Below, in pieces: positions 1 to 7,214 of a DNA stretch of 17,302 bases. The position numbers and the translations under genes are program-made. Each line of letters starts with the position of its first letter. Position 1 is the stretch's first letter. The DNA comes from JAJFFW01 sp038531315 (GTDB taxonomy: Bacteria; Pseudomonadota; Alphaproteobacteria; Caulobacterales; Parvularculaceae): positions 1 through 17,302 of the forward strand of contig JBCBBT010000066.1 in assembly GCA_038531315.1 (NCBI GenBank), in the 5' to 3' direction. The notes under the pieces were generated by a model. That model was given only the letters and a program-made list of their open reading frames with translations. It ran no database searches and was not told the DNA's origin.

Positions 1-1305
1 AACGGCGACGCCGATTATGCGGTGGTGCCGTTTTACAATCCCTATTCCGGTTATGATTACCTGACGCTGCGATCGGTCTCGAACCTGTTTGGACTGCTTG
101 GCGTCGAACAGGTGAGCGCCACCGATCAATACTGTCTTGCGGTCCATGAAAGTCAGGTTCTGGAGTTGGCGCAGTCCGCCCATCCCGCCTCTGGCCTTAG
201 CGCGCTGCTCGGCCAGAAACGCGCCTTCGGGCGCAAGCGCGACTGGGATCCCGATCGGCCCGATTATGAGGAAAGTTATCCTGACGTGCACGACGCGCCG
301 GAACACTATCGCGCCGGCGTGCAACTGAACCGCAACCAGCAGATGATGCTCCGTGACCGGATCGATATGGTCTTTGCAGGCCCGGAGGCGATGCGGCGTT
401 GCAAGGCCAAGCTCGACGGCCTCAGACTCGCGGGCGCAGACATTGACGAAACGCCGAATGTCGTTGAACCGCACCGCGAGCTTGCCCGTCGTGCGCGCGC
501 CTCGTTGACGGCGAACCGGCAAACCAACACCTATTTCGATCCGCAAACCGGCGAGACCCGCTTCATGAGCACGCTTACCGGCGAAAGTCAGCAGGCCAGC
601 CTCTTCGGCGTGGTTCTGCCATTCCAGGTGGCGGACATGTCGCACGAATATCTGATCATTGATCCTGATCTTGAGGACTCTGATCCCGCCAAGACCCGCT
701 TCATGGTCGTCCAGCGCAGCCCGGACCACACCCTCGTTGATGACGACTACCGCACGACGGACGCCCGCACGCGCTACTGGATGACCCGGATGCGGGCGCT
801 TCTGCGCGGGGCGGAAGAAACCGGCCACACCGGCGTGCGGCTGATGTTGCGCTTCCGGCGCGACGGCTCGGCCGCGTCGATCGGCGATGTTGAAAATTAC
901 CTGCGCTACTACGGCGTGCGTCATGCGGCGGTGCGCATCGGTGAAGACAGCGAAGCGGATAATCCCGCGCCGGTCGTTCTCGATATCGAATTCGATGCGC
1001 GCGATTTTCGCTGGAACCCATTCAGGCGCATGCAAAACACGGTGGCGAATGGCGCGATCAAGAAAGCCTTCGCCAAGTGGAAAAACCGCGGCGCGCTGGT
1101 CGTCGCTGCGATGCCCTATGTGGAACCGCAATTGCCGGTTCACAAGAACCGGGATGTTTTTGCGACATTCAACGATTGGCGTGCGGACTTTATCGATACG
1201 CTTCTGGTGCGGTCGAAAGGCTTTGTCCTGATCGCGCTGTTGATGGCTGCCGCCGCGCTTGCGTTCGCCGGCATGGCCTGGTGGGGCCGCTTCTTCGGCG
1301 GTTGA
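1..1305 (+). CDS. Prephenate dehydratase-like protein with C-terminal membrane anchor (5' partial)
   Basis: The frame is open to base 1, so the N terminus lies outside the window; 434 codons are visible. The visible start (GDADYAVVPFYNPYSG) aligns with the prephenate dehydratase segment around E. coli PheA DYAVVPIENTSSG: the Asn and the SG are kept, but the Glu and Thr are replaced by Tyr and Pro. A YCLAV segment matches the family HCLLV, and AHP stands where SHP is usual, so that Ser is lost. The TRF motif, whose Thr matters for catalysis in the family, is kept at bases 694-702 (KTRFMVV). A long insertion separates these blocks, and an ACT-like stretch follows at about bases 790-990 without the ESRP motif. 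Bases 1219-1290 encode one hydrophobic helix (FVLIALLMAAAALAFAGMAW) followed by a short tail, so the protein is probably tail-anchored with its domain in the cytoplasm. The changed active site suggests altered or lost dehydratase activity. It is convergent with smr. Confidence 0.6.
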   Translation, partial: NGDADYAVVPFYNPYSGYDYLTLRSVSNLFGLLGVEQVSATDQYCLAVHESQVLELAQSAHPASGLSALLGQKRAFGRKRDWDPDRPDYEESYPDVHDAPEHYRAGVQLNRNQQMMLRDRIDMVFAGPEAMRRCKAKLDGLRLAGADIDETPNVVEPHRELARRARASLTANRQTNTYFDPQTGETRFMSTLTGESQQASLFGVVLPFQVADMSHEYLIIDPDLEDSDPAKTRFMVVQRSPDHTLVDDDYRTTDARTRYWMTRMRALLRGAEETGHTGVRLMLRFRRDGSAASIGDVENYLRYYGVRHAAVRIGEDSEADNPAPVVLDIEFDARDFRWNPFRRMQNTVANGAIKKAFAKWKNRGALVVAAMPYVEPQLPVHKNRDVFATFNDWRADFIDTLLVRSKGFVLIALLMAAAALAFAGMAWWGRFFGG

Positions 1306-1400
1306 TCGTCCCACTCTTTGACAATTTTGGTTGGTCGCTGCTGCGCCTTCGCTAATGGCGGCGCTGCCAGGCGTCTCATCACCGGGGTGCGGCGCGCGCT

Positions 1401-2000
1401 CTACCGCTTTTTCAGGAACACGTACCAGGCCCCGTCGCCGCCGTCTTTTTGATGCGCCGGCGCGGTGCGGGCGATTATCGGACGGATCGCCGGCGCGTTG
1501 ATCCAGTGCGACAAGCGCCGGTGCAGGACGCCGCGTCCGCTATAGTCGCCGTCGCCGGCAAGGCCGCCTTTTCCCGTGATCACAAGCACGCAGCGACATC
1601 CGTCGCGGCGCGCATCGCGCAGGAACGCCATCAGGCGCGTCTCCGCCTGAACCTGCGTCAGCCCGTGCAGGTCGAGTGTGCGCTCAATCGGCTGGCGTCG
1701 CCGGGCGACGCGTTTGTCAGCGCGCGGATCGCCGGCGCCGATGGCGGTGTCGAAATATTTCTGCGCGAACGCGGCGCGCGGCTCGGCCGCGTTCTTTGCG
1801 CGTGTGGACGGGGCTTGGCGCGGCAGGACGCTGGCGGCCGACGCGCTTTCCCGCAGCGTTTTGCGCAACGTGTCAGGCGCCGCCGCCGCCCCCTCGCTAG
1901 TGCGGTGATCATTGCTGAGCGCATGCGGCCGCCGCGCCACATCGCGGGTCGCCCGACGCCACAGACGCTCTTCTTCAGGTGACAATCGCCGCCGCGCCAT
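1401..2000 (-). CDS. Smr-domain protein
   Basis: A 199-aa protein with a basic, Ala/Arg-rich, probably disordered N-terminal half and a C-terminal Smr (small MutS-related) domain from about residue 105. Visible family motifs are LDLHG (109-113), ITGKG (141-145) and the terminal HQKDGGDGAWYVFL, a variant of the HGGxGAxYVxL signature. Smr domains bind DNA or RNA and several have nicking endonuclease activity; the exact role of stand-alone alphaproteobacterial members is not settled. It starts 31 bp after the mltA stop on the same strand, so the two are probably co-transcribed. The Tim44-mltA-smr order is common in alphaproteobacteria. No strong Shine-Dalgarno is seen before the ATG, which fits translation depending on upstream genes. 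Confidence 0.9.
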   Translation of the reverse strand: MARRRLSPEEERLWRRATRDVARRPHALSNDHRTSEGAAAAPDTLRKTLRESASAASVLPRQAPSTRAKNAAEPRAAFAQKYFDTAIGAGDPRADKRVARRRQPIERTLDLHGLTQVQAETRLMAFLRDARRDGCRCVLVITGKGGLAGDGDYSGRGVLHRRLSHWINAPAIRPIIARTAPAHQKDGGDGAWYVFLKKR

Positions 2001-2031
2001 GAGGAAATACCGGTTGGTTCGCGCCGCCCCC

Positions 2032-3444
2032 TTAAGGGCGCTCAGCGCTGAGGGTGGCGGACAAAGGCCCGCGGTCGCGGCGCGCCAGCGCCTGCGCCAC
2101 CGGGTTCGGGAGCAGTACGGTCATGGCGCCGCGGGCGTTCAACACCCCCGCAACGCTCTCCGCGCGCGGGCCGGTGCCGACAAAAATATCGCCCCGGATC
2201 GGGCCCTTGATGGCGCCGCCCGTGTCCTGCGCAATGAAAAGGCGGCGAAAATCATTGATGATGCCGGGCTGACCCTCGTCGATTGAAACCCACACCGGCA
2301 AGCCGAGAGCGTGATAGCGCCGATCGACAGCGAGGCTGCGGCCGGCGGTCAACTGAACCGATTGGGCGCCAAGCGGCCCAAGCTTCGGATCGCCCGCCTC
2401 GGTCAGTTCACGGAAGAAGACATAAGATGCATTGGCTTCGCGCAGCGCCCTGGCGTCTTCCGGCGATGCGCGGTCAAGCCAACGCCTGATCGCCTGCATG
2501 CTCATGCGCTCACGGGCGACCTCGCCTTTTTCAATCAAAATGCGCCCGACAGGCGTATACGGATGACCATTTTGTCCGTCATAACCGAGGCGCAATGTTT
2601 CGCCGTTTCTGAACCGGATGCGTCCAGAGCCTTGAATCTGCATAAACAGAAGGTCGGTCGGCCGCATCCAGGCGATCACGGTCGCCCGGTCCCTCAGCGC
2701 ACCGTCATTGATCTCGCGGTGGTCGGGATAGGGTTTCAGGCGACCGTCTTCGATGCTGCCGGCGATCCGGACGCCGGCGAGGTCCGCGCGGAACCGACCC
2801 AGATCGACCATCACGAGGTCCGCCGGCCGCGCATAGACGGGGGCGCTGAACTCTACGGTTTCAAACTCAAAAGCCTCGTAAACGGGCTCAAAATAGCCGG
2901 TGAACAACCCTTCCTCGCCGGTCCTGGGCGGGGCGTCGCGGGCCGGGCCGTCCGGTTTCGGAACGGATTTGATCTGGACGACATGCGGCGTAAAATGGGC
3001 CTCATAAAAACGCCGGGCGAAACTTTGACGCGCGTTATCATCAGCATACGAAAAGATCGTCAGTTTCTTGGCCTGCGCGCAAATCTGACGCCAGTCGCGC
3101 GCGCGCCCGGCGAGGCTGCCGGGAACCGTCTCCACAAGTGCATTGTCGCCAAACGCTTCCAGCGCGTTCACCGGCGCATCGTCAGGTAAATCCAGAATGC
3201 GCTCGCACGACCGCAACAACGCCGGCACTGTCGCGCTTTGATCGTCCTTACGCCAATCGGAAATATCGTCATAGGTGACCGCGCGGAGGTCAAAGCCGGC
3301 GATTTCATAGGCGCTGTCGGGAAAACCGGTTTTCGAAAATGGCGGCAGGATGCCGCCGAAAACCAGCGCGCTCGCCAGCACAACAAGGATGACCGCATTG
3401 GCGAGCAGCACCATCAATAGCGTATTGTCTTTGAACAGGCGCAT
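2032..3444 (-). CDS. mltA: Membrane-bound lytic murein transglycosylase A (MltA)
   Basis: MltA cleaves the MurNAc-GlcNAc bond of peptidoglycan, forming 1,6-anhydro-muropeptides in the periplasm. From the ATG chosen here (MRLFKDNTLL) the protein is 470 aa. One N-terminal hydrophobic helix (about residues 9-30) acts as signal anchor; no lipobox Cys is seen, unlike E. coli MltA. The MltA domain begins around GLFTGYFEP. LFMQIQGSGRIRF and the C-terminal 3D-type motif AQDTGGAIKGPIRGDIFVG, which holds the catalytic Asp, are both intact. An upstream in-frame ATG at 3735 would add 97 residues, but that stretch overlaps the Tim44 gene and is low-complexity, so I reject it. The chosen ATG lacks a good Shine-Dalgarno while a strong one (AAAGGGGAGG on the minus strand, 3521-3530) sits about 77 bases upstream, so the start is uncertain. 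Confidence 0.93.
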   Translation of the reverse strand: MRLFKDNTLLMVLLANAVILVVLASALVFGGILPPFSKTGFPDSAYEIAGFDLRAVTYDDISDWRKDDQSATVPALLRSCERILDLPDDAPVNALEAFGDNALVETVPGSLAGRARDWRQICAQAKKLTIFSYADDNARQSFARRFYEAHFTPHVVQIKSVPKPDGPARDAPPRTGEEGLFTGYFEPVYEAFEFETVEFSAPVYARPADLVMVDLGRFRADLAGVRIAGSIEDGRLKPYPDHREINDGALRDRATVIAWMRPTDLLFMQIQGSGRIRFRNGETLRLGYDGQNGHPYTPVGRILIEKGEVARERMSMQAIRRWLDRASPEDARALREANASYVFFRELTEAGDPKLGPLGAQSVQLTAGRSLAVDRRYHALGLPVWVSIDEGQPGIINDFRRLFIAQDTGGAIKGPIRGDIFVGTGPRAESVAGVLNARGAMTVLLPNPVAQALARRDRGPLSATLSAERP

Positions 3445-3547
3445 CAGGTTATCGAAACAGTGCGGGGCTATCGGCGCAGGTGACTGCTGAATGAGGGCGC
3501 CGAAAAACGCCGAAGAGGTTCCTCCCCTTTTTGTTGTGATGCGCGGG

Positions 3548-4222
3548 TTAGGCGCCTGTCGTCGCGACCAACATCCAGTTCGGATCTTTCGCAGTGAGTT
3601 TGCGCGCAAAGGTCCAGCGATCCTTGACGAGATCGATCCGGTTGGGGTCGCCGTCGATGACGGCGCCGTCGCGGTCGCGGGTCGCCCGCACCTGGTTCGA
3701 GGCAAACTCGGTGACGGCGTAAAGCATGTTTTCACGTAACTCGCTGCGCGCGATGGTCGCCGTTTCGATGCCGACGAATTTCAACTCCACCTCATGACCG
3801 GCGTTGCTGCGCTGGCTGGCGGCGCTGTTAAAAGTCTCGAAGACGGCCGGGGCGAGAAACGGTTTCACGGATTTCAAATCACCCGCCGCAAACGCCTCGA
3901 CAATCATCTCATAAGCGGCGCGCGCGCCCGCCAGAAACTCGCCCTCGTCGAAACTCGGATCGGCGGCGCGCAGTGGCTCCGCCGCCGCTGAGACCGCGCT
4001 CGCGGCCGGCGCGCTCTCGCGCGCCTCGTTCGGTTCGTCGCCGAGCCCCTCGCGCTCGCTTTCAAGATCGCGATCAATCGCAGCGGTCTTTTGCTGGGAC
4101 GCGCGCTGCAGGCCTTCAATATCTTGATGCTGCTCATGGCCCGTTCGCGTGCCGAGAACCGACAACAGCCGGAAAATCACAAAAGCGGCCAGAACGACAA
4201 AAATCAGGAGTACAGGGTCCAT
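3548..4222 (-). CDS. Tim44-like (TimA) membrane-associated protein
   Basis: A 224-aa protein from the ATG at 4222, chosen because the N-terminal helix (MDPVLLIFVVLAAFVIFRLL) then begins at once, as in bacterial TimA proteins; the longer frame from 4306 adds an unlikely basic extension. After the membrane helix comes a charged, Ala/Glu-rich linker (about residues 30-90), then the Tim44 domain (about 90-222) with FLAGARAAYEMIVEAFAAGD and the end DRWTFARKL...DPNWMLVAT. In mitochondria Tim44 tethers the import motor to the translocon; the bacterial homologue is membrane-associated, and its partners are less clear. It lies 103 bp upstream of mltA on the same strand and is divergent from fxsA. Operon membership with mltA and smr is inferred from orientation and the conserved order. 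Confidence 0.88.
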   Translation of the reverse strand: MDPVLLIFVVLAAFVIFRLLSVLGTRTGHEQHQDIEGLQRASQQKTAAIDRDLESEREGLGDEPNEARESAPAASAVSAAAEPLRAADPSFDEGEFLAGARAAYEMIVEAFAAGDLKSVKPFLAPAVFETFNSAASQRSNAGHEVELKFVGIETATIARSELRENMLYAVTEFASNQVRATRDRDGAVIDGDPNRIDLVKDRWTFARKLTAKDPNWMLVATTGA

Positions 4223-4309
4223 AGGGCTCAAAACGGTGAAAGGGCGTGGCTTTAACTGAAATCTCTTACGACTATATAGCGATGAAGGTTTAGGAATACA
4301 CCACATCCG
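4223..4309. promoter_or_regulatory. Divergent Tim44/fxsA promoter region
   Basis: These 87 bases separate two divergent start codons, so they should hold promoters for both. The segment is more AT-rich than its surroundings. TATATA at 4273-4278 could be a -10 hexamer; 16 bases upstream on the + strand is TTTAAC (4251-4256), a poor -35. The same TATATA is self-complementary and could serve the minus strand as well. No clear operator is seen. fxsA has only a distant AGGA (14 bases from the ATG). Confidence 0.35.
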
Positions 4310-4708
4310 ATGCTTCTCATCCTGGTTGCCCTTTTTGTGATCGGCCCAATCGCCGAAATCGCGGTTTTACTGGCCGCTGGCGACGCTTTTGGCGTCTTGC
4401 CGGTGGTCGCCGCCTGCATCGCGACGGCGATCATCGGTGGCGTTTTGCTGCGGATACAGGGCTTTGCGGCGATCAGAAGCGCTCAGAACAACATGGCGGA
4501 CGGGAAAATTCCGGTCGAGGCGGCCGTTGACGGGGTTTTTCTCGCCATTGCCGCTCCGTTTCTGATGACGCCGGGTTTTCTGACCGACATTGTCGGCTTT
4601 TCGCTGCTGGTCCCGCCGGTGCGCCGGTTGCTGGCGCGCGCGGCGCTTAATCGCTTCAGGCGCGCGGTCGAACGGGGCGATGCGACAATTACGGTGCGGC
4701 GCTTTTAG
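4310..4708 (+). CDS. fxsA: FxsA family inner-membrane protein
   Basis: A 132-aa polytopic membrane protein of the FxsA family (the E. coli member was named as a suppressor of F exclusion of phage T7). Hydrophobic helices lie at about residues 1-20, 24-45 and 75-100. The family hallmark PGFLTDIVGFSLLVPPVRR is present at about 87-106, and the IGGVLLRIQG segment also matches. The E. coli member is dispensable and its biochemical role is unknown. It is divergent from the Tim44-like gene and 140 bp upstream of secB in the same direction, the neighbourhood usual for alphaproteobacteria near the replication origin. Confidence 0.9.
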   Translation: MLLILVALFVIGPIAEIAVLLAAGDAFGVLPVVAACIATAIIGGVLLRIQGFAAIRSAQNNMADGKIPVEAAVDGVFLAIAAPFLMTPGFLTDIVGFSLLVPPVRRLLARAALNRFRRAVERGDATITVRRF

Positions 4709-4714
4709 GCCTTT

Positions 4715-4770
4715 GGACCCCTTCGGCGCGCACTTATTGGCGCGCATGGCCGCGCGGGACGAAGGGGCCC
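4715..4770. repeat. Nested inverted repeat between fxsA and secB
   Basis: Outer arms GGACCCCTTCG (4715-4725) and CGAAGGGGCCC (4760-4770) are complementary at 10 of 11 positions. Inside them GCGCGC (4726-4731) can pair with GCGCGC (4740-4745) around an 8-base loop. It starts 6 bases after the fxsA stop and no T-tract follows either arm. It may slow or end the fxsA transcript, or be structure in a shared fxsA-secB mRNA. Confidence 0.4.
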
Positions 4771-4848
4771 TTGTCGGCCACAGGCGCCGCGTGTATGACG
4801 CCTCTCTTTTGCAGCCGGCGCATTGAGCGCCCAACCGACCGGTGATCC

Positions 4849-5370
4849 ATGTCTGAAACCCCTCCAAATGGCGGCGGCGCGCCCGATCAGGGCGGCGATC
4901 AAGCCGCTGGCGCCGCTGCCGGCCCTAATGCCGGACCAAGCCTTCGCGTCCTCGCGCAATATCTGAAAGACCATTCCTTCGAGAACCCAAAAGCGCCGCA
5001 GAGTTTTATCGACAATGGCGTATCGCCGAACATTGATGTGAATGTCGATGTTGCGGCGCGCGCGCTCGGCAATGACCAATATGAGGTAGAGCTTTCCGCC
5101 CGTGTCGGCGCCAAGCGCGGTGCGGACACCGCCTTTGTGGTTGAGACCACTTATGCGGGCCTGTTCGAGATCAAAAACGTGCCGGAAGACCAGCTCGAGC
5201 CGATCATGATCGTCGAATGTCCGCGGCTGTTGTTTCCGTTCCTGCGCCAGATTGTGGCCGAGACGACCACGACCGGCAATTTCCCGCCGATCATGCTCGA
5301 TCCGATTGATTTCTTTACGCTGTACCAACAGCGGAAAATTCAGTCGTCGCAACAGGCCGCGCAGGCTTAA
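4849..5370 (+). CDS. secB: Protein-export chaperone SecB
   Basis: SecB is a cytoplasmic homotetrameric chaperone that holds presecretory proteins unfolded and hands them to SecA for Sec export. The 173-aa product has a Gly/Ala/Gln-rich N-terminal tail (about residues 1-30) and then the SecB fold: VLAQYLKDHSFENPKAP, INVNVDV-type strand (NIDVNVDVAARAL), YEVELSARVGAKRG and the ECPRLLFPFLRQIVAETTTTG block that forms part of the client groove, ending PPIMLDPIDFFTLYQQR. Length and motifs are typical of alphaproteobacterial SecB. The ATG follows a GGTGA five bases upstream. dnaQ converges from the right with a 60-bp gap. Confidence 0.97.
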   Translation: MSETPPNGGGAPDQGGDQAAGAAAGPNAGPSLRVLAQYLKDHSFENPKAPQSFIDNGVSPNIDVNVDVAARALGNDQYEVELSARVGAKRGADTAFVVETTYAGLFEIKNVPEDQLEPIMIVECPRLLFPFLRQIVAETTTTGNFPPIMLDPIDFFTLYQQRKIQSSQQAAQA

Positions 5371-5385
5371 ACAGCCTCGCCCGCG

Positions 5386-5402
5386 GGCCGCGTGATGCGG
5401 CC
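5386..5402. terminator. Hairpin between convergent secB and dnaQ
   Basis: GGCCGC (5386-5391), loop GTGAT, then GCGGCC (5397-5402) make a perfect 6-bp GC stem in the 60-bp gap between two convergent genes. There is no T-tract on either strand, so it would be a weak or Rho-assisted terminator at best. Confidence 0.35.
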
Positions 5403-5430
5403 GGCGGCGCCTCAAAGATCGCGACGGGCG

Positions 5431-6150
5431 TTACGGTTTCGATTTCGCCGCCAAATTCGCCGCCCAAAGACTGTTTTCGCCAAGCTCGGCGATAAAGGCG
5501 GCGTGCGCGGCGGCTTCATCATCCGTGATCAGACTGCCTAGCGGATCGGGGCGCTGTCTGGCGGCGCGTTTTTCGCCGCTCGCCCCGGCGACGCCCTCAC
5601 TTGAATTGGAAAAGTCGAGCCCCGCCTGCGCGCCGCCGGTCAGCTCGATATAAACCGCGGCGAGCAACCGCGAATCGAGAAGCGCGCCGTGGCCGTCGCG
5701 TTCACGCTGTTTGGTGTCGATCCCGAAGCGCGCGCATAACGCGTCAAGATTGGCCGGCGCGCCCGGAAATTTTCGCCGCGCCCGCAACAGCGTGTCGATG
5801 ATTTCATTGTCGAGCGCCGTGAGCCCGGCGCCTTTTAATTCCGCATTCATGAACGGCAGGTCGAACGCAATCCCATTATGGGCGACGAGCGTTGCGTCGC
5901 CGACAAAGTCACAAAACGCTTCCGCGACCGACGGATTGGTGAATACCGGTTTGTCGCTCAAAAAGTCCGCCGACAGCCCGTGCACTTTGAAGGCGCCCTC
6001 GGGCATGTCGCGCTCGGGATTAACGTAAGTGTGAAAGCTTTTGCCTGTGAGCGCCCCGCGCACCATCTCCACGGCGCCGATCTCGACGATCCGGTGGCCT
6101 TCATCATAACGAAAGCCGGTCGTTTCAAGGTCAAAAACAACTTCGCGCAT
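5431..6150 (-). CDS. dnaQ: DNA polymerase III epsilon subunit (3'-5' proofreading exonuclease)
   Basis: Epsilon is the proofreading exonuclease of the replicative polymerase core. The ATG at 6150 gives 239 aa, the usual length, and places MREVVFDLETTGF at the N terminus as in the family; a TAGAGA stretch upstream is an acceptable ribosome binding site. The longer frame to 6306 adds an unrelated basic leader and is not used. The DEDDh motifs are all visible: ExoI FDLETTG, ExoII HNGIAFDLPFM and ExoIII HGALLDSRLLA. The C terminus (beyond about residue 185) is Ala/Glu-rich and would bind the alpha subunit. coaE, which usually precedes dnaQ in alphaproteobacteria, is absent here. Convergent with secB. 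Confidence 0.96.
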   Translation of the reverse strand: MREVVFDLETTGFRYDEGHRIVEIGAVEMVRGALTGKSFHTYVNPERDMPEGAFKVHGLSADFLSDKPVFTNPSVAEAFCDFVGDATLVAHNGIAFDLPFMNAELKGAGLTALDNEIIDTLLRARRKFPGAPANLDALCARFGIDTKQRERDGHGALLDSRLLAAVYIELTGGAQAGLDFSNSSEGVAGASGEKRAARQRPDPLGSLITDDEAAAHAAFIAELGENSLWAANLAAKSKP

Positions 6151-6264
6151 GGGAATTTCTCTACCGCCGTTCGCCGCGCCTGTGAAGCGGCGCCGGCGGC
6201 CTGTGCAAAATTTCGCGGGCTGTCGCGCTGCAAAAAAGACCCTGAAATCAGCCGGTTTTGCGGC

Positions 6265-6293
6265 TTGCCTGGAGTGTAAGTACGGTTGATACT
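6265..6293 (+). promoter_or_regulatory. Candidate sigma-70-type promoter in the dnaQ-CBS gap
   Basis: TTGCCT (6265-6270), a 17-base spacer, then GATACT (6288-6293), each matching four of six consensus positions. It would start a + strand transcript near base 6300, ahead of the terminator-like structure at 6495-6531. Confidence 0.35.
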
Positions 6294-6474
6294 GACGATT
6301 ACACAATGCAATTCACGCTCACGGCGCATCCCGGATACGCGGCGTTGCGAATTGCGTGGGCGCCAAGCCTCTGTGAGCTGGGCGAACTCCGTACAACGCG
6401 TAATTAGCCTTGATGGCGTTCGCCGGCCGGAAGCGGCGCGCGCCCGCGCTTCATCGCGTGTTGGCGCGGCTTAA

Positions 6475-6490
6475 GCGATTGAAAAATCGC
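6475..6490. repeat. Hairpin with GAAA tetraloop
   Basis: GCGATT (6475-6480), GAAA (6481-6484), AATCGC (6485-6490): a perfect 6-bp stem closed by a stable GNRA-type tetraloop when read on the + strand. It sits 4 bases before the terminator-like structure. Confidence 0.45.
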
Positions 6491-6494
6491 GCTC

Positions 6495-6531
6495 GGCGCC
6501 GCTGGCCGCCGCGACCGGGCGCCTATTTTTT
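6495..6531 (+). terminator. Intrinsic-terminator-like hairpin
   Basis: GGCGCC (6495-6500) can pair with GGCGCC (6518-6523) around a 17-base GC-rich loop, and TATTTTTT (6524-6531) follows directly. The stem plus T-run is the arrangement of a Rho-independent terminator on the + strand, yet no + strand gene ends upstream of it. Confidence 0.45.
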
Positions 6532-6648
6532 CCGCTGAAACAGAACTTTTGCGCCTGAACTGCGTATTTGAAGTGAGTGCGTGGTCGCAAAAGGAGTAAG
6601 CGGCGTCCCAGGCGACGGACAGACAGACAAAAACACAAAGGTGATGAT

Positions 6649-7158
6649 ATGTTGATCAAAGACAGGCCTGAATATCGGCAAAAGACGGATATCCTGCGCT
6701 TTCCGCCGTCCGAAACGGTGCAATCGGCCGTTGAGCGAATGTCGACGAAAAACTACGGGTCCAGCCTCGTCATTGACGACCAGGAGAAACTGGTCGGTAT
6801 CTTCACCGAGCGCGATCTGATGCGCCGGGTGGTCAATAAAGGGCTCGACCCGAAAACCACCAAACTGTCCGACGTCATGACCAGCGATGTGCGCGTCGCG
6901 ACGGCCGACGACAATCTGATCGACTGGTTGCGGATGATGTCGAATGAGCGCTTTCGGCATCTGCCGGTGGTAGCGGAAGACGGCACCGTCGTCACGGTGA
7001 TGTCGCAGGGCGATTTCGTGTCGTACACTTGGCCGGAACTGATCGGCCGCGTCGCCGAACAAGCCCGCGCTTCGCTTGGCTCAGGCTATTACGGCATTCT
7101 GATTATTGCCGCGATCATGGTTTATTCGCTCGCGATGCTGTTGATCTTCAACAGCTGA
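6649..7158 (+). CDS. Membrane-anchored protein with two CBS domains
   Basis: A 169-aa protein starting at the ATG at 6649, chosen for the strong ribosome binding site AAAGGTGAT (6637-6645) and because the CBS fold then begins at once. CBS1 covers about residues 13-65 (SSLVIDDQEKLVGIFTERDLMRRV) and CBS2 about 74-128 (DVMTSDVRVA...RHLPVVAEDGTVVTVMSQGDFV). The C-terminal stretch at 147-167 (GILIIAAIMVYSLAMLLIF) is one membrane helix with a very short tail, so the CBS pair should face the cytoplasm. Paired CBS domains commonly bind adenosyl nucleotides and act as energy or ligand sensors; the ligand and partner here are unknown. It converges on cckA with a 56-bp gap. A link to CckA is not shown by the sequence. 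Confidence 0.85.
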   Translation: MLIKDRPEYRQKTDILRFPPSETVQSAVERMSTKNYGSSLVIDDQEKLVGIFTERDLMRRVVNKGLDPKTTKLSDVMTSDVRVATADDNLIDWLRMMSNERFRHLPVVAEDGTVVTVMSQGDFVSYTWPELIGRVAEQARASLGSGYYGILIIAAIMVYSLAMLLIFNS

Positions 7159-7214
7159 GGGAACCCGCCGCAGGGGCGCCGGGTAATGCGCGCCGCAAAC
7201 AAGCGTCACGTTCT

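Larger units (their letters stand above)
6300..6531 (+). ncRNA. Candidate small RNA or long attenuated leader
   Basis: This is an inference from signals only. A promoter-like element ends at 6293 and an intrinsic-terminator-like hairpin ends at about 6531, with no open reading frame of coding character between. The segment contains several short inverted repeats, including a 6-bp stem capped by GAAA (6475-6490). It matches no RNA family I recognise. The alternative is a 5' leader of the CBS-domain gene that can terminate early. Confidence 0.25.
6151..6648. other. 498-base gap between dnaQ and the CBS-domain gene
   Basis: No convincing ORF is present. Besides the divergent promoters this gap must hold, it contains a promoter-like element (6265-6293), a 7-bp inverted repeat GCAATTC/GAATTGC (6308-6314 and 6349-6355), a hairpin with a GAAA loop (6475-6490) and a terminator-like hairpin with a T-run (6495-6531), all before the CBS-domain gene. 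An AAAAGGAG at 6587-6594 resembles a ribosome binding site but no start codon follows at a useful distance. Confidence 0.6.

Noticed and set aside
2029..2052. Palindromes CCCTTAAGGG and CTCAGCGCTGAG at the mltA 3' end
   Set aside because: Both are short, with no T-tract, and fall at or inside the coding end 30 bp before smr; possible mRNA structure but not enough to call a terminator.
2311..3189. 292-aa + strand ORF opposite mltA
   Set aside because: It is antisense to the conserved MltA domain and has no recognisable features; a shadow of codon bias.
3445..3735. N-terminal extension of mltA to the ATG at 3735
   Set aside because: It overlaps the Tim44-like gene by 188 bases, is low-complexity, and would bury the membrane anchor 100 residues inside the protein.
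4705..5415. 236-aa minus-strand ORF opposite secB
   Set aside because: Antisense to a clear secB; no family resemblance and spans the intergenic inverted repeat.
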